Positions 1 to 8,212 of a stretch of DNA of 64,000 nucleotides are shown one piece after another. Position numbers and translations under genes: made by a program. This stretch comes from Flavilitoribacter nigricans DSM 23189 = NBRC 102662. Lineage in GTDB: Bacteria; Bacteroidota; Bacteroidia; Chitinophagales; Saprospiraceae. The stretch lies in NCBI RefSeq assembly GCF_002646595.1, contig NZ_PDUD01000010.1, positions 238,155 through 302,154 on the forward strand, written 5' to 3'. Position 1 is the stretch's first letter. Each line of letters begins with the position of its first letter. The notes under the pieces were generated by a model that saw nothing but the letters and a program-made list of their open reading frames with translations, made no database searches and was not told where the DNA came from.

Positions 1-2375
1 TTAATCTTCTTCTGCTCCGCTGCATTCACGAACAGCGTATTGCCGATCTCTTCGTAGCCGGAGAAGACGTCTACCCCATCGTGCTTGAGCACTTCATCGC
101 GGAAACCGACGATCGTCAGGTCCGCATCCTTGCTTTTTTCGTTGATCACAGTCCGTGGATCGATATCCGGTTTACGGGGGATAACCTGAATGTTTTTCGG
201 AGCGATCGGCAACTGACCCGCCGCGATCATTTTGCCCAACTGCTCCCGTTCCCGGTCGCAGATCTCATCGGGATACAGGGCGTAGATCTTAATATAACCA
301 CTGTTCCATTCTTTGTGCCCCAGGATGACGTAGGCCAACAGGATCATCAGACTGGCATTTTCATAATCGTTGGAAGTGATCCAGATATGAATGCTCTGTT
401 TCAGTCCGTATCCCCGCTCGCTGCTACCCAGCAACAGAACGTCAAAATCAACAGATTTGACCAGCTTGAAGTTATCTACGATGTCCTCCAGATTGTCAGG
501 TTTGTGCTTAGAGAATTCCAGTAACAGCAAATTATTTTCCGTGCCGGAAATGCCCGGAAGCTGGATCACCTGCGCAATCGCCGAAGTGTAACTCGGACTG
601 ATGAGGGTGTCGATATACACATTACTTTTGCTGGCTTCCGCCATCCGGATCAGCCGGTCCTGGGCTTCCTGAGCCTCCAGGTGGGTGGTTTTGGATAAGT
701 AGCCCGATATCTTATGGATATAGGTGCCAAATCCGTAACGCTGGGCAATCCAGCGCAGCAGATCGAAAGCCGCCAGCCGGTCGAACGAATATTCCGAAAT
801 ACAGACCGCCGACGGGCGCCAGCTGGCCGTTTGTTCCTTGTCCGCTTTTTGCAAAAAGACCTGCAACTGCCGGCTTAACTGGAAGATTACCCCCTGAAAG
901 ATCACGGCGATATTTTTCTTTTCCGGATTGTAGGCACTCACCACCAGGTAGATGATCGTCATGAAGACCAGCGCCAGGATCGCGTAGCCGGGATTCATAA
1001 AGAACATCAGACCGAAACAGGCGATGGCCCCGAAGAGCGAAATATACCAGCGCGAACGGAAGGTAGGCCGATAGGACGGATCCGCCGCAAAATGCTGCAG
1101 GAAGGAGATCAGACAGAGTGATCCGTAGGTCACCATGAAGAACATGGAGATGATCTCCGCCACAAAATCCAGCCCGCCCATCATGATGAAAGCGAAAGCG
1201 ATCACGATCACCACCAGGGTGGCATTGAAAGGTTCGTCCGTTTTCCCGCGCCCCCGGGATAACCAGTAGTTGATCGGTGTAGAAGGCAACAGCCGGTCCC
1301 GGGCAATGGCCTGTAACGTACGCGGCGCCACCAGTATGGAGCCCAAGGCCGAAGAGATCGTAGCCGCCGCCAGACCAACGGGAATGATCCACCAGCCCTG
1401 CCAGGCGATATCGGCCATAACCAATCGGCTGGTATCCGCCAGATCTTCCGGACTGGCCGATGCGGAAAGTTTATAGGCAATGAAAAAGTAGATCACCATA
1501 CCGGAAAGCGTTCCCGCCAGGGTCCCCAGTGGAATGGACCTCCCGGGGTCCCGCAGATCGCCGGACAGACCGACTCCCGCCGTCATGCCGGTAAAGGCCG
1601 GAAAGATAATGGCGAATACCGTAAAGAAGCTGATCGGCAATTCCGAGCTATTATTGACCGGATCCGGATCCGCTTGCCGGGGTTCGATCACCGGAGATTC
1701 GTTCAGTACGGTGGTACTGTCGTCCACCGGCGGTAGCAGGTCCTTCCGGGCCACGGTGGTATCGTCGATAACTTCGGTATTGTAAACGGTCGCAAAGGGA
1801 TCGAATGGTTGTGATTGGTAGGCCGTCGTTCCCAGGAAGAATGCCACCAGCGACAGGAATAGAGTAACCACCACCACGTAGAGGGTTTTTACCCCCAGCT
1901 CAGCGCCTTTGGAAAGTACGATCGCAGTCAGCAAAAACAAAGCCGGAATGCTCACGGTCTGTTTCTTCTCCAGCAGCCAGATCAGTGACGGATGCAGTTC
2001 ATAATTACTCAGCAGGTATTCGAACAGCGAAGCAAAAGCCTCCGAAAAGGCAATGATGTAAAAGGCCACACTAATAGCCTGGGAAAAGAAAAGGGCAATA
2101 CCGATCGAAGACCCGATCACCAGTCCGAACGAACGGGAAATGATATAGTATTCACCGCCGCCCTCTACTTTCTGGTTGGTAGCAATCTCTCCGATGGCCA
2201 TGGCCGTGGGGATGGTGACCGCGTGTCCGATCAGGATGATCGCAATGGTTCCGAATAATCCTACTGTTCCTACGGCAAATCCAAACCGCAGGAACATCAC
2301 CGCTCCCAAAATGGTAGATATCGCCGTGAAAAAGACCGGAGCCGTACCAAATTTATTCGCTGTGTTACCGTTCAT
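1..2375 (-). CDS. SLC12-type cation-chloride cotransporter / APC-superfamily permease, 3' end beyond window
   Basis: Inner-membrane permease of the amino acid-polyamine-organocation superfamily. The reading frame opens at the ATG on 2373-2375 (MNGNTANKFGTAP) and stays open to the left edge, so about 791 residues are visible and the C-terminus is missing. The first membrane helix carries GAVMFLRFG, and GGGEYYIISRSFG follows about 45 residues later. Both resemble bacterial relatives of the Na-K-Cl/K-Cl cotransporters, in which a glycine-rich segment and YYxISR are typical. Roughly the first 500 residues are hydrophobic helices. The remainder is a soluble domain containing HIWITSNDYENASLMILLAY, like the cytosolic C-terminal domain of SLC12 proteins. 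The alternative is a generic amino acid permease; the long soluble tail argues against that. The transported ion cannot be read from sequence. It is transcribed away from the SusCD operon as its own unit. Confidence 0.8.
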   Translation of the reverse strand, partial: MNGNTANKFGTAPVFFTAISTILGAVMFLRFGFAVGTVGLFGTIAIILIGHAVTIPTAMAIGEIATNQKVEGGGEYYIISRSFGLVIGSSIGIALFFSQAISVAFYIIAFSEAFASLFEYLLSNYELHPSLIWLLEKKQTVSIPALFLLTAIVLSKGAELGVKTLYVVVVTLFLSLVAFFLGTTAYQSQPFDPFATVYNTEVIDDTTVARKDLLPPVDDSTTVLNESPVIEPRQADPDPVNNSSELPISFFTVFAIIFPAFTGMTAGVGLSGDLRDPGRSIPLGTLAGTLSGMVIYFFIAYKLSASASPEDLADTSRLVMADIAWQGWWIIPVGLAAATISSALGSILVAPRTLQAIARDRLLPSTPINYWLSRGRGKTDEPFNATLVVIVIAFAFIMMGGLDFVAEIISMFFMVTYGSLCLISFLQHFAADPSYRPTFRSRWYISLFGAIACFGLMFFMNPGYAILALVFMTIIYLVVSAYNPEKKNIAVIFQGVIFQLSRQLQVFLQKADKEQTASWRPSAVCISEYSFDRLAAFDLLRWIAQRYGFGTYIHKISGYLSKTTHLEAQEAQDRLIRMAEASKSNVYIDTLISPSYTSAIAQVIQLPGISGTENNLLLLEFSKHKPDNLEDIVDNFKLVKSVDFDVLLLGSSERGYGLKQSIHIWITSNDYENASLMILLAYVILGHKEWNSGYIKIYALYPDEICDREREQLGKMIAAGQLPIAPKNIQVIPRKPDIDPRTVINEKSKDADLTIVGFRDEVLKHDGVDVFSGYEEIGNTLFVNAAEQKKI

Positions 2376-2817
2376 GCTGTTCGTGTATTAGCTCGTAGTG
2401 TTTAGGTTATCAATCTGCTGCTTTGCCGCCTATTGCCGGTATCTTCCGGATAGGGCAAAGCTTGAGCCGGATTATATAAGTGAAAACTAAGAAACTTTTC
2501 TCTGATCAAAAAGAATTTTCCGGCTACCTGCGAAAATGTATCCTTGTGGCGAAGTGTTTCAGACTGTAAATGCTGCGCTCAAAATGGTCTGGGAAATCCA
2601 AATCAATTTTACGTCAGTATAGTACTGAGATCAGCGACAAAGGTTCCGAATTCTTGGAGAAATTATTCGGGAGCCTGGAGGATAGGAAGTTTGGCCAGTT
2701 GGAAGGTAGATGAAATATGCGAATCAGGAGTTAAAAGTCCCGTAGGCCTAAAGGCACATTGATTTCAAGTTTAACCCCTGATTCAGATGAAATATAGTCT
2801 ACCTCCCAACAGTCAGC
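2376..2817. other. Intergenic region between permease and susD
   Basis: About 440 bases without a convincing gene. Short open frames here lack recognisable protein features. The susD-proximal end holds a large imperfect hairpin (2705-2803, listed separately). The permease-proximal half is AT-rich around 2470-2520 and probably holds the permease promoter, but I see no clean TAnnTTTG box in it. Confidence 0.6.
2705..2803 (-). terminator. Large imperfect hairpin downstream of susD
   Basis: The arms lie at 2705-2735 and 2770-2803. Read on the minus strand the left arm begins TTTAACTCCTGATTC and the right arm begins TTTAACCCCTGATTC; both end in TCTACC. The structure starts 15 bases after the susD stop codon, as expected for the end of the susC-susD transcript. 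There is no strong U-tract, so it could instead be an mRNA-stabilising structure or a small repeat element. Confidence 0.4.
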
Positions 2818-4356
2818 CTAAAATACGGCGACGATCCCTTCCGGATCGTTGGGGCCGCCAAAATTATAGGGCATTTCACCCTGGATCCGTAATTCTTCGG
2901 CCGGAACCGGCAACTGCGCGGGCGTGCCCGTCTGCAAACCGCCCAGTGGCGTCACCTCCAGGTAGTCTTCGCGGGACATCATCCGGCGGCGATCGAGCCA
3001 CAGACTGGCCGGACCGGTACTCAGTAATTCGATAGCTCTTTCGTACAGAATGGCTTGCCGTACTTCCTGTTCTCCCGCCTGTGAGGGGAGGTTCGGCAAC
3101 TGTCCCCGGGTTTTCCGGGTACCGGCATTCAGGGCGGAAATAGCTTGTGATTTCTGCCCCAGTTCCAGCAGGGCTTCAATGCGCAGGAGCTCGTTATCGG
3201 CTTCCCGGAAAGCCGGCATGGGACCGGTACTGGACCCGTCGCCCGCGAAATCCGGATCGGTCAGGTTCCGGTTGTGCTTGTAATGAGAGTAGTGCCATTC
3301 GCCACGATCTACCGGGAAGTTATTTTTTGGAAGATAGACAAAGTCCGTCTTGAGGCGCTGATCATTGGATTGGGCTTCGGTTTTGCCCAGGGGAGCTTCG
3401 CCTTTAGCTGCCGTTTCCGGATAGCGGCTGGGCTGACTGGGATCCATGGCCGCAACCAGTCGCTGATCCACCCGGGCCCAGAACGGCCCCTGCCCGGTTT
3501 CCGCAAAGACCCATTGGTGGTAACTCTGCCAGGATTCACCGTCGGCCTCGGGGGCGAAATTGTAGGTCAGTCCCTTTTCGGCGTGATCCAGTACGGCCTG
3601 CCAGTTCACCGTTTCATTTTCTTCCGGAGTGCGGGGCCATTGCGTCAGAAAACGGGCGGCGTAAGCGTGGCTCAGTTGCACGAACTCATCCGTATTCAGT
3701 CGCACTTCGTTGAAATAATTGTGCACAAAATCTTCGCCCAGCGGCGTAGCGGTCTGAATGCCCAGCTCCAGTTCGGCCACCGAGGCGGCGATCATTTCCG
3801 GATAAGGTACAAAGTTCAGTTCCTGTTCCAGATCGGTGTACTCATCGACCAGGAGGCCCTCGTCAAAAATGAGCCCGAGGTAGCCCCAGCTGACACCGCG
3901 CAGGAAATAAGCTGCCGCCCGCACCCCCTGATCCTGCGGTCCGTCCCGGTCGATGGAAACGCCACGATCCAGAGCGGCCAGAATATCATTAGCCGTAGCT
4001 ACGGCCGAAAGGCAGCCAAACCAGGGCTCCTGTACGACCTGACGGTAATCACTTTCTTCGGTTGTGCGGTTGTTGTAAGCGGTTCGGGGTTCCATGCCCA
4101 TTCGCTGGGCGCCAAAATCCGCCCAGGACATACCGTAGGCATCGCCGGCAACGGATAATGCCAGCGCCGGATGATCGCCGTGCACGCCCTGCCACCAGTT
4201 GATGTAGCCGCCTTCCAGGGCGGCGATCAGGTCTCCTCCGGTAGTCAGGACCGTTTGGCGATCGGGATTATTTAAGTTTACGGTATCCAGCTCTTTGCAG
4301 GAAGTGAGCGAAAAAATGAGGAACAGGATATATGCTGGGTAAAAGTTTATTTTCAT
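2818..4356 (-). CDS. SusD/RagB-family outer-membrane nutrient-binding lipoprotein
   Basis: 512 residues. It has a lipoprotein signal peptide ending in the lipobox LTSC with Cys20 as the lipidated residue, followed by KELDTVNLNNPD, a typical SusD mature N-terminus. The central region is rich in paired helices (for example AAAYFLRGVSWGYLGLIFDE and LNTDEFVQLSHAYAARFL), matching the TPR-like helical scaffold of SusD proteins. The C-terminal part contains LLRIEALLELGQ and a helix ending in LWLDRRRMMS, which are family hallmarks. Such proteins sit on the outer leaflet as a lid over a SusC channel. The gene follows susC by 84 bases and must be co-transcribed with it. No glycan-degrading enzyme, sigma/anti-sigma pair or hybrid sensor lies next to the pair, so the substrate (glycan, peptide or other) is not predictable. 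Confidence 0.93.
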   Translation of the reverse strand: MKINFYPAYILFLIFSLTSCKELDTVNLNNPDRQTVLTTGGDLIAALEGGYINWWQGVHGDHPALALSVAGDAYGMSWADFGAQRMGMEPRTAYNNRTTEESDYRQVVQEPWFGCLSAVATANDILAALDRGVSIDRDGPQDQGVRAAAYFLRGVSWGYLGLIFDEGLLVDEYTDLEQELNFVPYPEMIAASVAELELGIQTATPLGEDFVHNYFNEVRLNTDEFVQLSHAYAARFLTQWPRTPEENETVNWQAVLDHAEKGLTYNFAPEADGESWQSYHQWVFAETGQGPFWARVDQRLVAAMDPSQPSRYPETAAKGEAPLGKTEAQSNDQRLKTDFVYLPKNNFPVDRGEWHYSHYKHNRNLTDPDFAGDGSSTGPMPAFREADNELLRIEALLELGQKSQAISALNAGTRKTRGQLPNLPSQAGEQEVRQAILYERAIELLSTGPASLWLDRRRMMSREDYLEVTPLGGLQTGTPAQLPVPAEELRIQGEMPYNFGGPNDPEGIVAVF

Positions 4357-4440
4357 AATAATCGAATGTCAAAATTTTTGAATTTCTGTGGTTGTCCGGC
4401 CGCTCTATATTGATGGTAACGGCGATTTAGCATAGAAAAA

Positions 4441-7400
4441 TTAAAAACCGAACTGCACGCTAAACGTGAAACTGCGGGGCAAGGGATAATTAAAACTGTC
4501 GACGAGGAACAGACTGGGATCCCCGTTGGGCGTAGTCAGGTCGCTGCCCCGGGCGTCGGGTGCGCTGGTCGATAGCAAACTCTCGCTGCGCGGCACGCTG
4601 CTCACATCCGGATGGAAACCCGAATAATCAGTTTTGGTGAAAATATTCCGGCCGATCAGGCTCAGACGAATGTGATCGAATTTCTTGAACAGACCGCCCA
4701 GCGACTGCTGCCGGATCATCAGCGTCAAAGCAGCTTCGCGCAGCATAAAAAAGCTGCCGTCCTCAACGAAATGATTATTGGCCACCAGCGCGTTGTACAG
4801 CCCGTTGCTGCCGTAAAAATTGGCGCTGATATTTGGATTATCGCCTACTTCCGCGTGCCGCAGGTCCTTGTACAACCACTGTTTGGTCGCATTGTAAATA
4901 TCGCCACCCTTCTTCCAGTCAAACAGCGTATACAGTTCCAGACTGCGAAAAGCCAGCGTATGGGCAAAGCCCATGCGGAAATCAGGATTGATATCTCCGA
5001 TCACATCTACGATGGGGTTACCACCGGCATCACGCAGTTTGTAGGGCGCTTCCTGCGCCGTTCCTAGCTGATCGGTTCGCACCACATAGCCCAGATCATT
5101 GATCATAAAATCCGCCGGGTTGATCCCTTCCTGCCCCTGAAGCTGTTCCAGGCTGGTCGCAAAGATCTCCCCTTCCATCAGGCCCAGGGTGCGGCCCTCT
5201 TCAATAACGAAAAGTGATGCCTGTTGCGCTCCCGGTCCGGTATAATAGGCCGGCACGTCGAGACTGGTTACCGTCTGCTGTACCCGACTGAAAGTTGTAA
5301 AGAGTTCCCAGCGCATAGCGGTGCCCTTGAACCGGAACAGACGGGCAAAATCAATATTTAGTCCGCCTTCGTACACTTTCGCCTCCAGGCTGCCGGCATT
5401 GCGCCACTGTCCCCGGAAACCCGCTGCGGCCGTCAACGGCACCAACAGGATCTGATCGTCGGTATTGATCCGGGAGAAGTTGAACTCCAGACGAAGCGAG
5501 CGGCCGATGGTGGCATCCAGACCGATCTCCTGCTCGGTAGACTGGGCCGGTTTCAGCAACTCGTTGCCCAGCGTATTTTTGGTCAGCTCTCCGTTCACCA
5601 GGCTAAAAGCCTCGAAGCGTTGCTCGTAGGTAGGCCGGATACCCGCCGTACCCATGGATGCCCGCAACTTCAACTCCTGGAAAGGTTTGATCTTAAGGTC
5701 CTGGGTGATCCGGTAGGCTCCGCTAACCCGGTAATAATTCGCCCAGCGGTTTTCCGGGCCAAAAAGAGAAGACCCCTCCCGACGCAGCAATCCACTAAAC
5801 AGGTATTTTTCTTTGTAATCAACATCCGCGACCAGAAATCCGCTGTAGGCAACGATCTCCTGTGCCGCCGAACTGATCGTAATATTCGAACGCGCATTGT
5901 CCAGAGAATTCAAGTTCCGGACGGCCAGGTCTTCGCCTTTGCCCTCCCGGATCTCCTGGGTAATATCCTCGTACAAAAAGCCCAGCCGGGTAGCCAGATT
6001 AAATCCACCCCAGCCGCGTTGGGCACTTACGTTCAAGCGAGAAATAAAAGTTTGATCCACCTGATCCCGCTGGAGAATACCGCCGCCGTTGCTGCCCTGC
6101 ACATTAGCCGTAGCCAGGGTACCAAATCCATCGGGAAGGGTGGTGCTCAGGTATCCTTTTTCCAGGTATTGTTCGAAGTTTCGTACCGACCGGTCCAGAG
6201 CCGCCGCGTAGGAGATATTCAACCATTCCTTCGGGTAATAGCTCACGCCGGCCTGCCCGAGCAGACGATTCCGGCCCAGGCGATTGCTGATATTTTCACG
6301 CGTATAAAGTGGGTTGGTAATATTGGCGCCGGTATTATCGATATCCCAGTCGAAGGCCGTTCCGTCCTCTTCGTTCGGGGCATCGAGGGTGAACATGGGC
6401 GTCATGAGGAGGGTCGAGGATAAAAAATTGTTCGGCCCGTTGGCCACCGGTTCGATCAGGTCCTGTTCGGACTGCGTATAGGCCGAGCTGAGGTATACGC
6501 TGAACTTATTGCTCACCTGATGGTCCAGGTTCAGTCGCAATGCATTGCGCGTGTAGCCGTCCAGGCCCTGTAAAACGCCTTTATCCTGCAGCCGCTGGTA
6601 AGAAGCGAGAAAGTTCGTAGCGTTGGTTTTACCCTCTACGATCAAAGCGTGGGATTGCCGGACACCACGTTGAAACAGGAAGTCCTCCTGGTAGTTTTGC
6701 AGATTGGGTAATTCCTGGCTGAACAACTGCCCCTCGTTGGGATTCCCCAAAATGGGCTGAGGTTCACCGCTGTCGATGATCTCCCGCTGGGTCAGGGTAT
6801 TGACCGGATATTGATCAACTACCTCCGAAAAACCGGTTTCATTGCGGTAGGTCACTTTGGTTTTACCTACTTCCAGGTCCTTTCCCCTTTTGGTAAAGAT
6901 CTGGATCACCCCGTTGGCCGCCTGGGAACCGTAGAGGGAAGCCCCCGCGGAACCTTTTAATACTTCAATGCGGTCAATGTCCTGCACCGGAATATCCGCC
7001 AGCGAGCCTTCACTCAGGAATATTCCGTCCAGGATGACGAGCGGTTGCTGCCCGTTGGCAATGGAATTGGCCGAACGGATCTGATAATAGACCTCCTGCC
7101 CCGGTTGCCCGCCGGGTCGGGATACCCGCAGGCCCGGTATTCGCGCCTGTAAGCTACTCCCCAGGTTGTCCGCCGGCACCCGGCCGATAGCGGGCCCGGC
7201 GATGCGCCCCACAGAATAGCTCATCAGTTTAGGCGACCTTCCGGTAGCCGTGCCGGTGATCACCACCTCCTGGAGTTCGGAAGCGGTTGTGGTCAGTTCC
7301 ACATTGACGCGGTCCCGGTCTTTCGAATCTATTTCCTGGGTCTCGAAACCGGTATAGGTAAAGACCAGCACCGGTGGCGATGCCTTGCGGGAAAAGAACT

Positions 7401-7602
7401 GACCTCCCGAGCCGGGAATGCGGAGTTCGTAATTGCCGTCCAGATCGGTAACGGCGCCGTAATTGGTATCTTTAATTTGGATATTGACCCCTACGAGAGG
7501 TTCGCCGGTGGCGGCGTCGGTGACCCGCCCCTGGATAATTTGCTGGGCGGAAAGCGGGGTAATAAAAGCAACTAGCAGTACTAGGAGTAACTGTTTGATC
7601 AT
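4441..7602 (-). CDS. SusC/RagA-family TonB-dependent outer-membrane transporter
   Basis: 1053 residues. A signal peptide (to about residue 19, PLSAQQ) precedes a carboxypeptidase-regulatory-like domain at about 22-110, with GRVTDAATGEPLVGVNI and DLDGNYELRIP. The TonB plug follows at about 115-245 (LQARIPGLRV, QPLVILDGI, DIDRIEVLKGSAGASLYG, NGVIQIFTKRG, all SusC signatures). The rest is a 22-strand-type beta-barrel ending in an aromatic residue (VQFGF). This order of regulatory domain, plug and barrel is diagnostic of the SusC subfamily, and the length is normal. It moves a ligand across the outer membrane using TonB energy, in complex with the SusD protein encoded downstream. Substrate unknown. 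Confidence 0.96.
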   Translation of the reverse strand: MIKQLLLVLLVAFITPLSAQQIIQGRVTDAATGEPLVGVNIQIKDTNYGAVTDLDGNYELRIPGSGGQFFSRKASPPVLVFTYTGFETQEIDSKDRDRVNVELTTTASELQEVVITGTATGRSPKLMSYSVGRIAGPAIGRVPADNLGSSLQARIPGLRVSRPGGQPGQEVYYQIRSANSIANGQQPLVILDGIFLSEGSLADIPVQDIDRIEVLKGSAGASLYGSQAANGVIQIFTKRGKDLEVGKTKVTYRNETGFSEVVDQYPVNTLTQREIIDSGEPQPILGNPNEGQLFSQELPNLQNYQEDFLFQRGVRQSHALIVEGKTNATNFLASYQRLQDKGVLQGLDGYTRNALRLNLDHQVSNKFSVYLSSAYTQSEQDLIEPVANGPNNFLSSTLLMTPMFTLDAPNEEDGTAFDWDIDNTGANITNPLYTRENISNRLGRNRLLGQAGVSYYPKEWLNISYAAALDRSVRNFEQYLEKGYLSTTLPDGFGTLATANVQGSNGGGILQRDQVDQTFISRLNVSAQRGWGGFNLATRLGFLYEDITQEIREGKGEDLAVRNLNSLDNARSNITISSAAQEIVAYSGFLVADVDYKEKYLFSGLLRREGSSLFGPENRWANYYRVSGAYRITQDLKIKPFQELKLRASMGTAGIRPTYEQRFEAFSLVNGELTKNTLGNELLKPAQSTEQEIGLDATIGRSLRLEFNFSRINTDDQILLVPLTAAAGFRGQWRNAGSLEAKVYEGGLNIDFARLFRFKGTAMRWELFTTFSRVQQTVTSLDVPAYYTGPGAQQASLFVIEEGRTLGLMEGEIFATSLEQLQGQEGINPADFMINDLGYVVRTDQLGTAQEAPYKLRDAGGNPIVDVIGDINPDFRMGFAHTLAFRSLELYTLFDWKKGGDIYNATKQWLYKDLRHAEVGDNPNISANFYGSNGLYNALVANNHFVEDGSFFMLREAALTLMIRQQSLGGLFKKFDHIRLSLIGRNIFTKTDYSGFHPDVSSVPRSESLLSTSAPDARGSDLTTPNGDPSLFLVDSFNYPLPRSFTFSVQFGF

Positions 7603-8212
7603 TCGGTAATTTGGTTGTAAAGGGGAAGCCAGGCCTCACGGCTTGTTACTTCCTGGAGTTTCAATGCGCAAAAATTCGCGGGCGGTACAATTGACGGCAA
7701 GCCGGCGAAACTACCCGGGTAGACCGCAGGAGCATCCCATCAACCGAAGGCCCAAAAAACTACTGCAAAAATCAAGCCAGGAAAATTGCCCGCTACCCGA
7801 TAGCACGAGCGATCAAAGGCCCGATCCGTGCAATTCCTTAACGGCTGAATTTTCTCCAAGATTGTAAGATTTTAACATTATTAGTATTAAGATTAAAAAT
7901 ATGGCACGCTCAGGCTGGTTTGCGGCCCCATAATTTTTTAACTTTACTACCTGAAATTCATAGTAGCTATCAAATCATAATTAAGACCTAATACTTTTTT
8001 ACGTCTGAACTACTCTTTCCCTGCAGAGTAATACTCCCTTTCAAACTAACAAATACTCCAGCTCAGCTGGCACGTAGATCAGAGAGCCCTCTATTAGAAT
8101 TCAACACACCTGGTACTGTAAAAATGTGTCAAGGAGGGATTACTTTTTGAGATGTCAACGTCTGAAAAGTGACCAGACAGTCGACACAACCCAAAACTAA
8201 TGAGAAATTATT
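7603..8212. other. Divergent intergenic region between susC and the giant surface-protein gene
   Basis: About 610 bases that must hold the promoters of both divergent units. I find no coding sequence in it. The half near 8213 is AT-rich (7861-7990) and carries a candidate promoter at 7920-7946, which would give the giant gene a 5' leader of about 260 bases. A 12-base palindrome (CTACCCGGGTAG) lies at 7711-7722. No clear TAnnTTTG box is visible for susC. Confidence 0.6.
7920..7946 (+). promoter_or_regulatory. Candidate promoter for the giant surface-protein operon
   Basis: TTG at 7920-7922, a 16-base spacer, then TAACTTTA at 7939-7946, seven of eight matches to the Bacteroidota -7 box TAnnTTTG. 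It lies in an AT-rich stretch about 265 bases before the start codon. The long leader and the one mismatch make this tentative. Confidence 0.3.

Noticed and set aside
712..1392. Open frame of 226 codons on the minus strand within the permease
   Set aside because: Frame-shifted copy of the permease reading frame, which is open from 2375 to the left edge.
3274..4158. Open frame of 294 codons antisense to susD
   Set aside because: Overlaps a clear SusD lipoprotein; no domain features.
7643..7867. 74-codon open frame upstream of the giant gene
   Set aside because: Low-complexity, no start context and no recognisable features; the region is a promoter zone.
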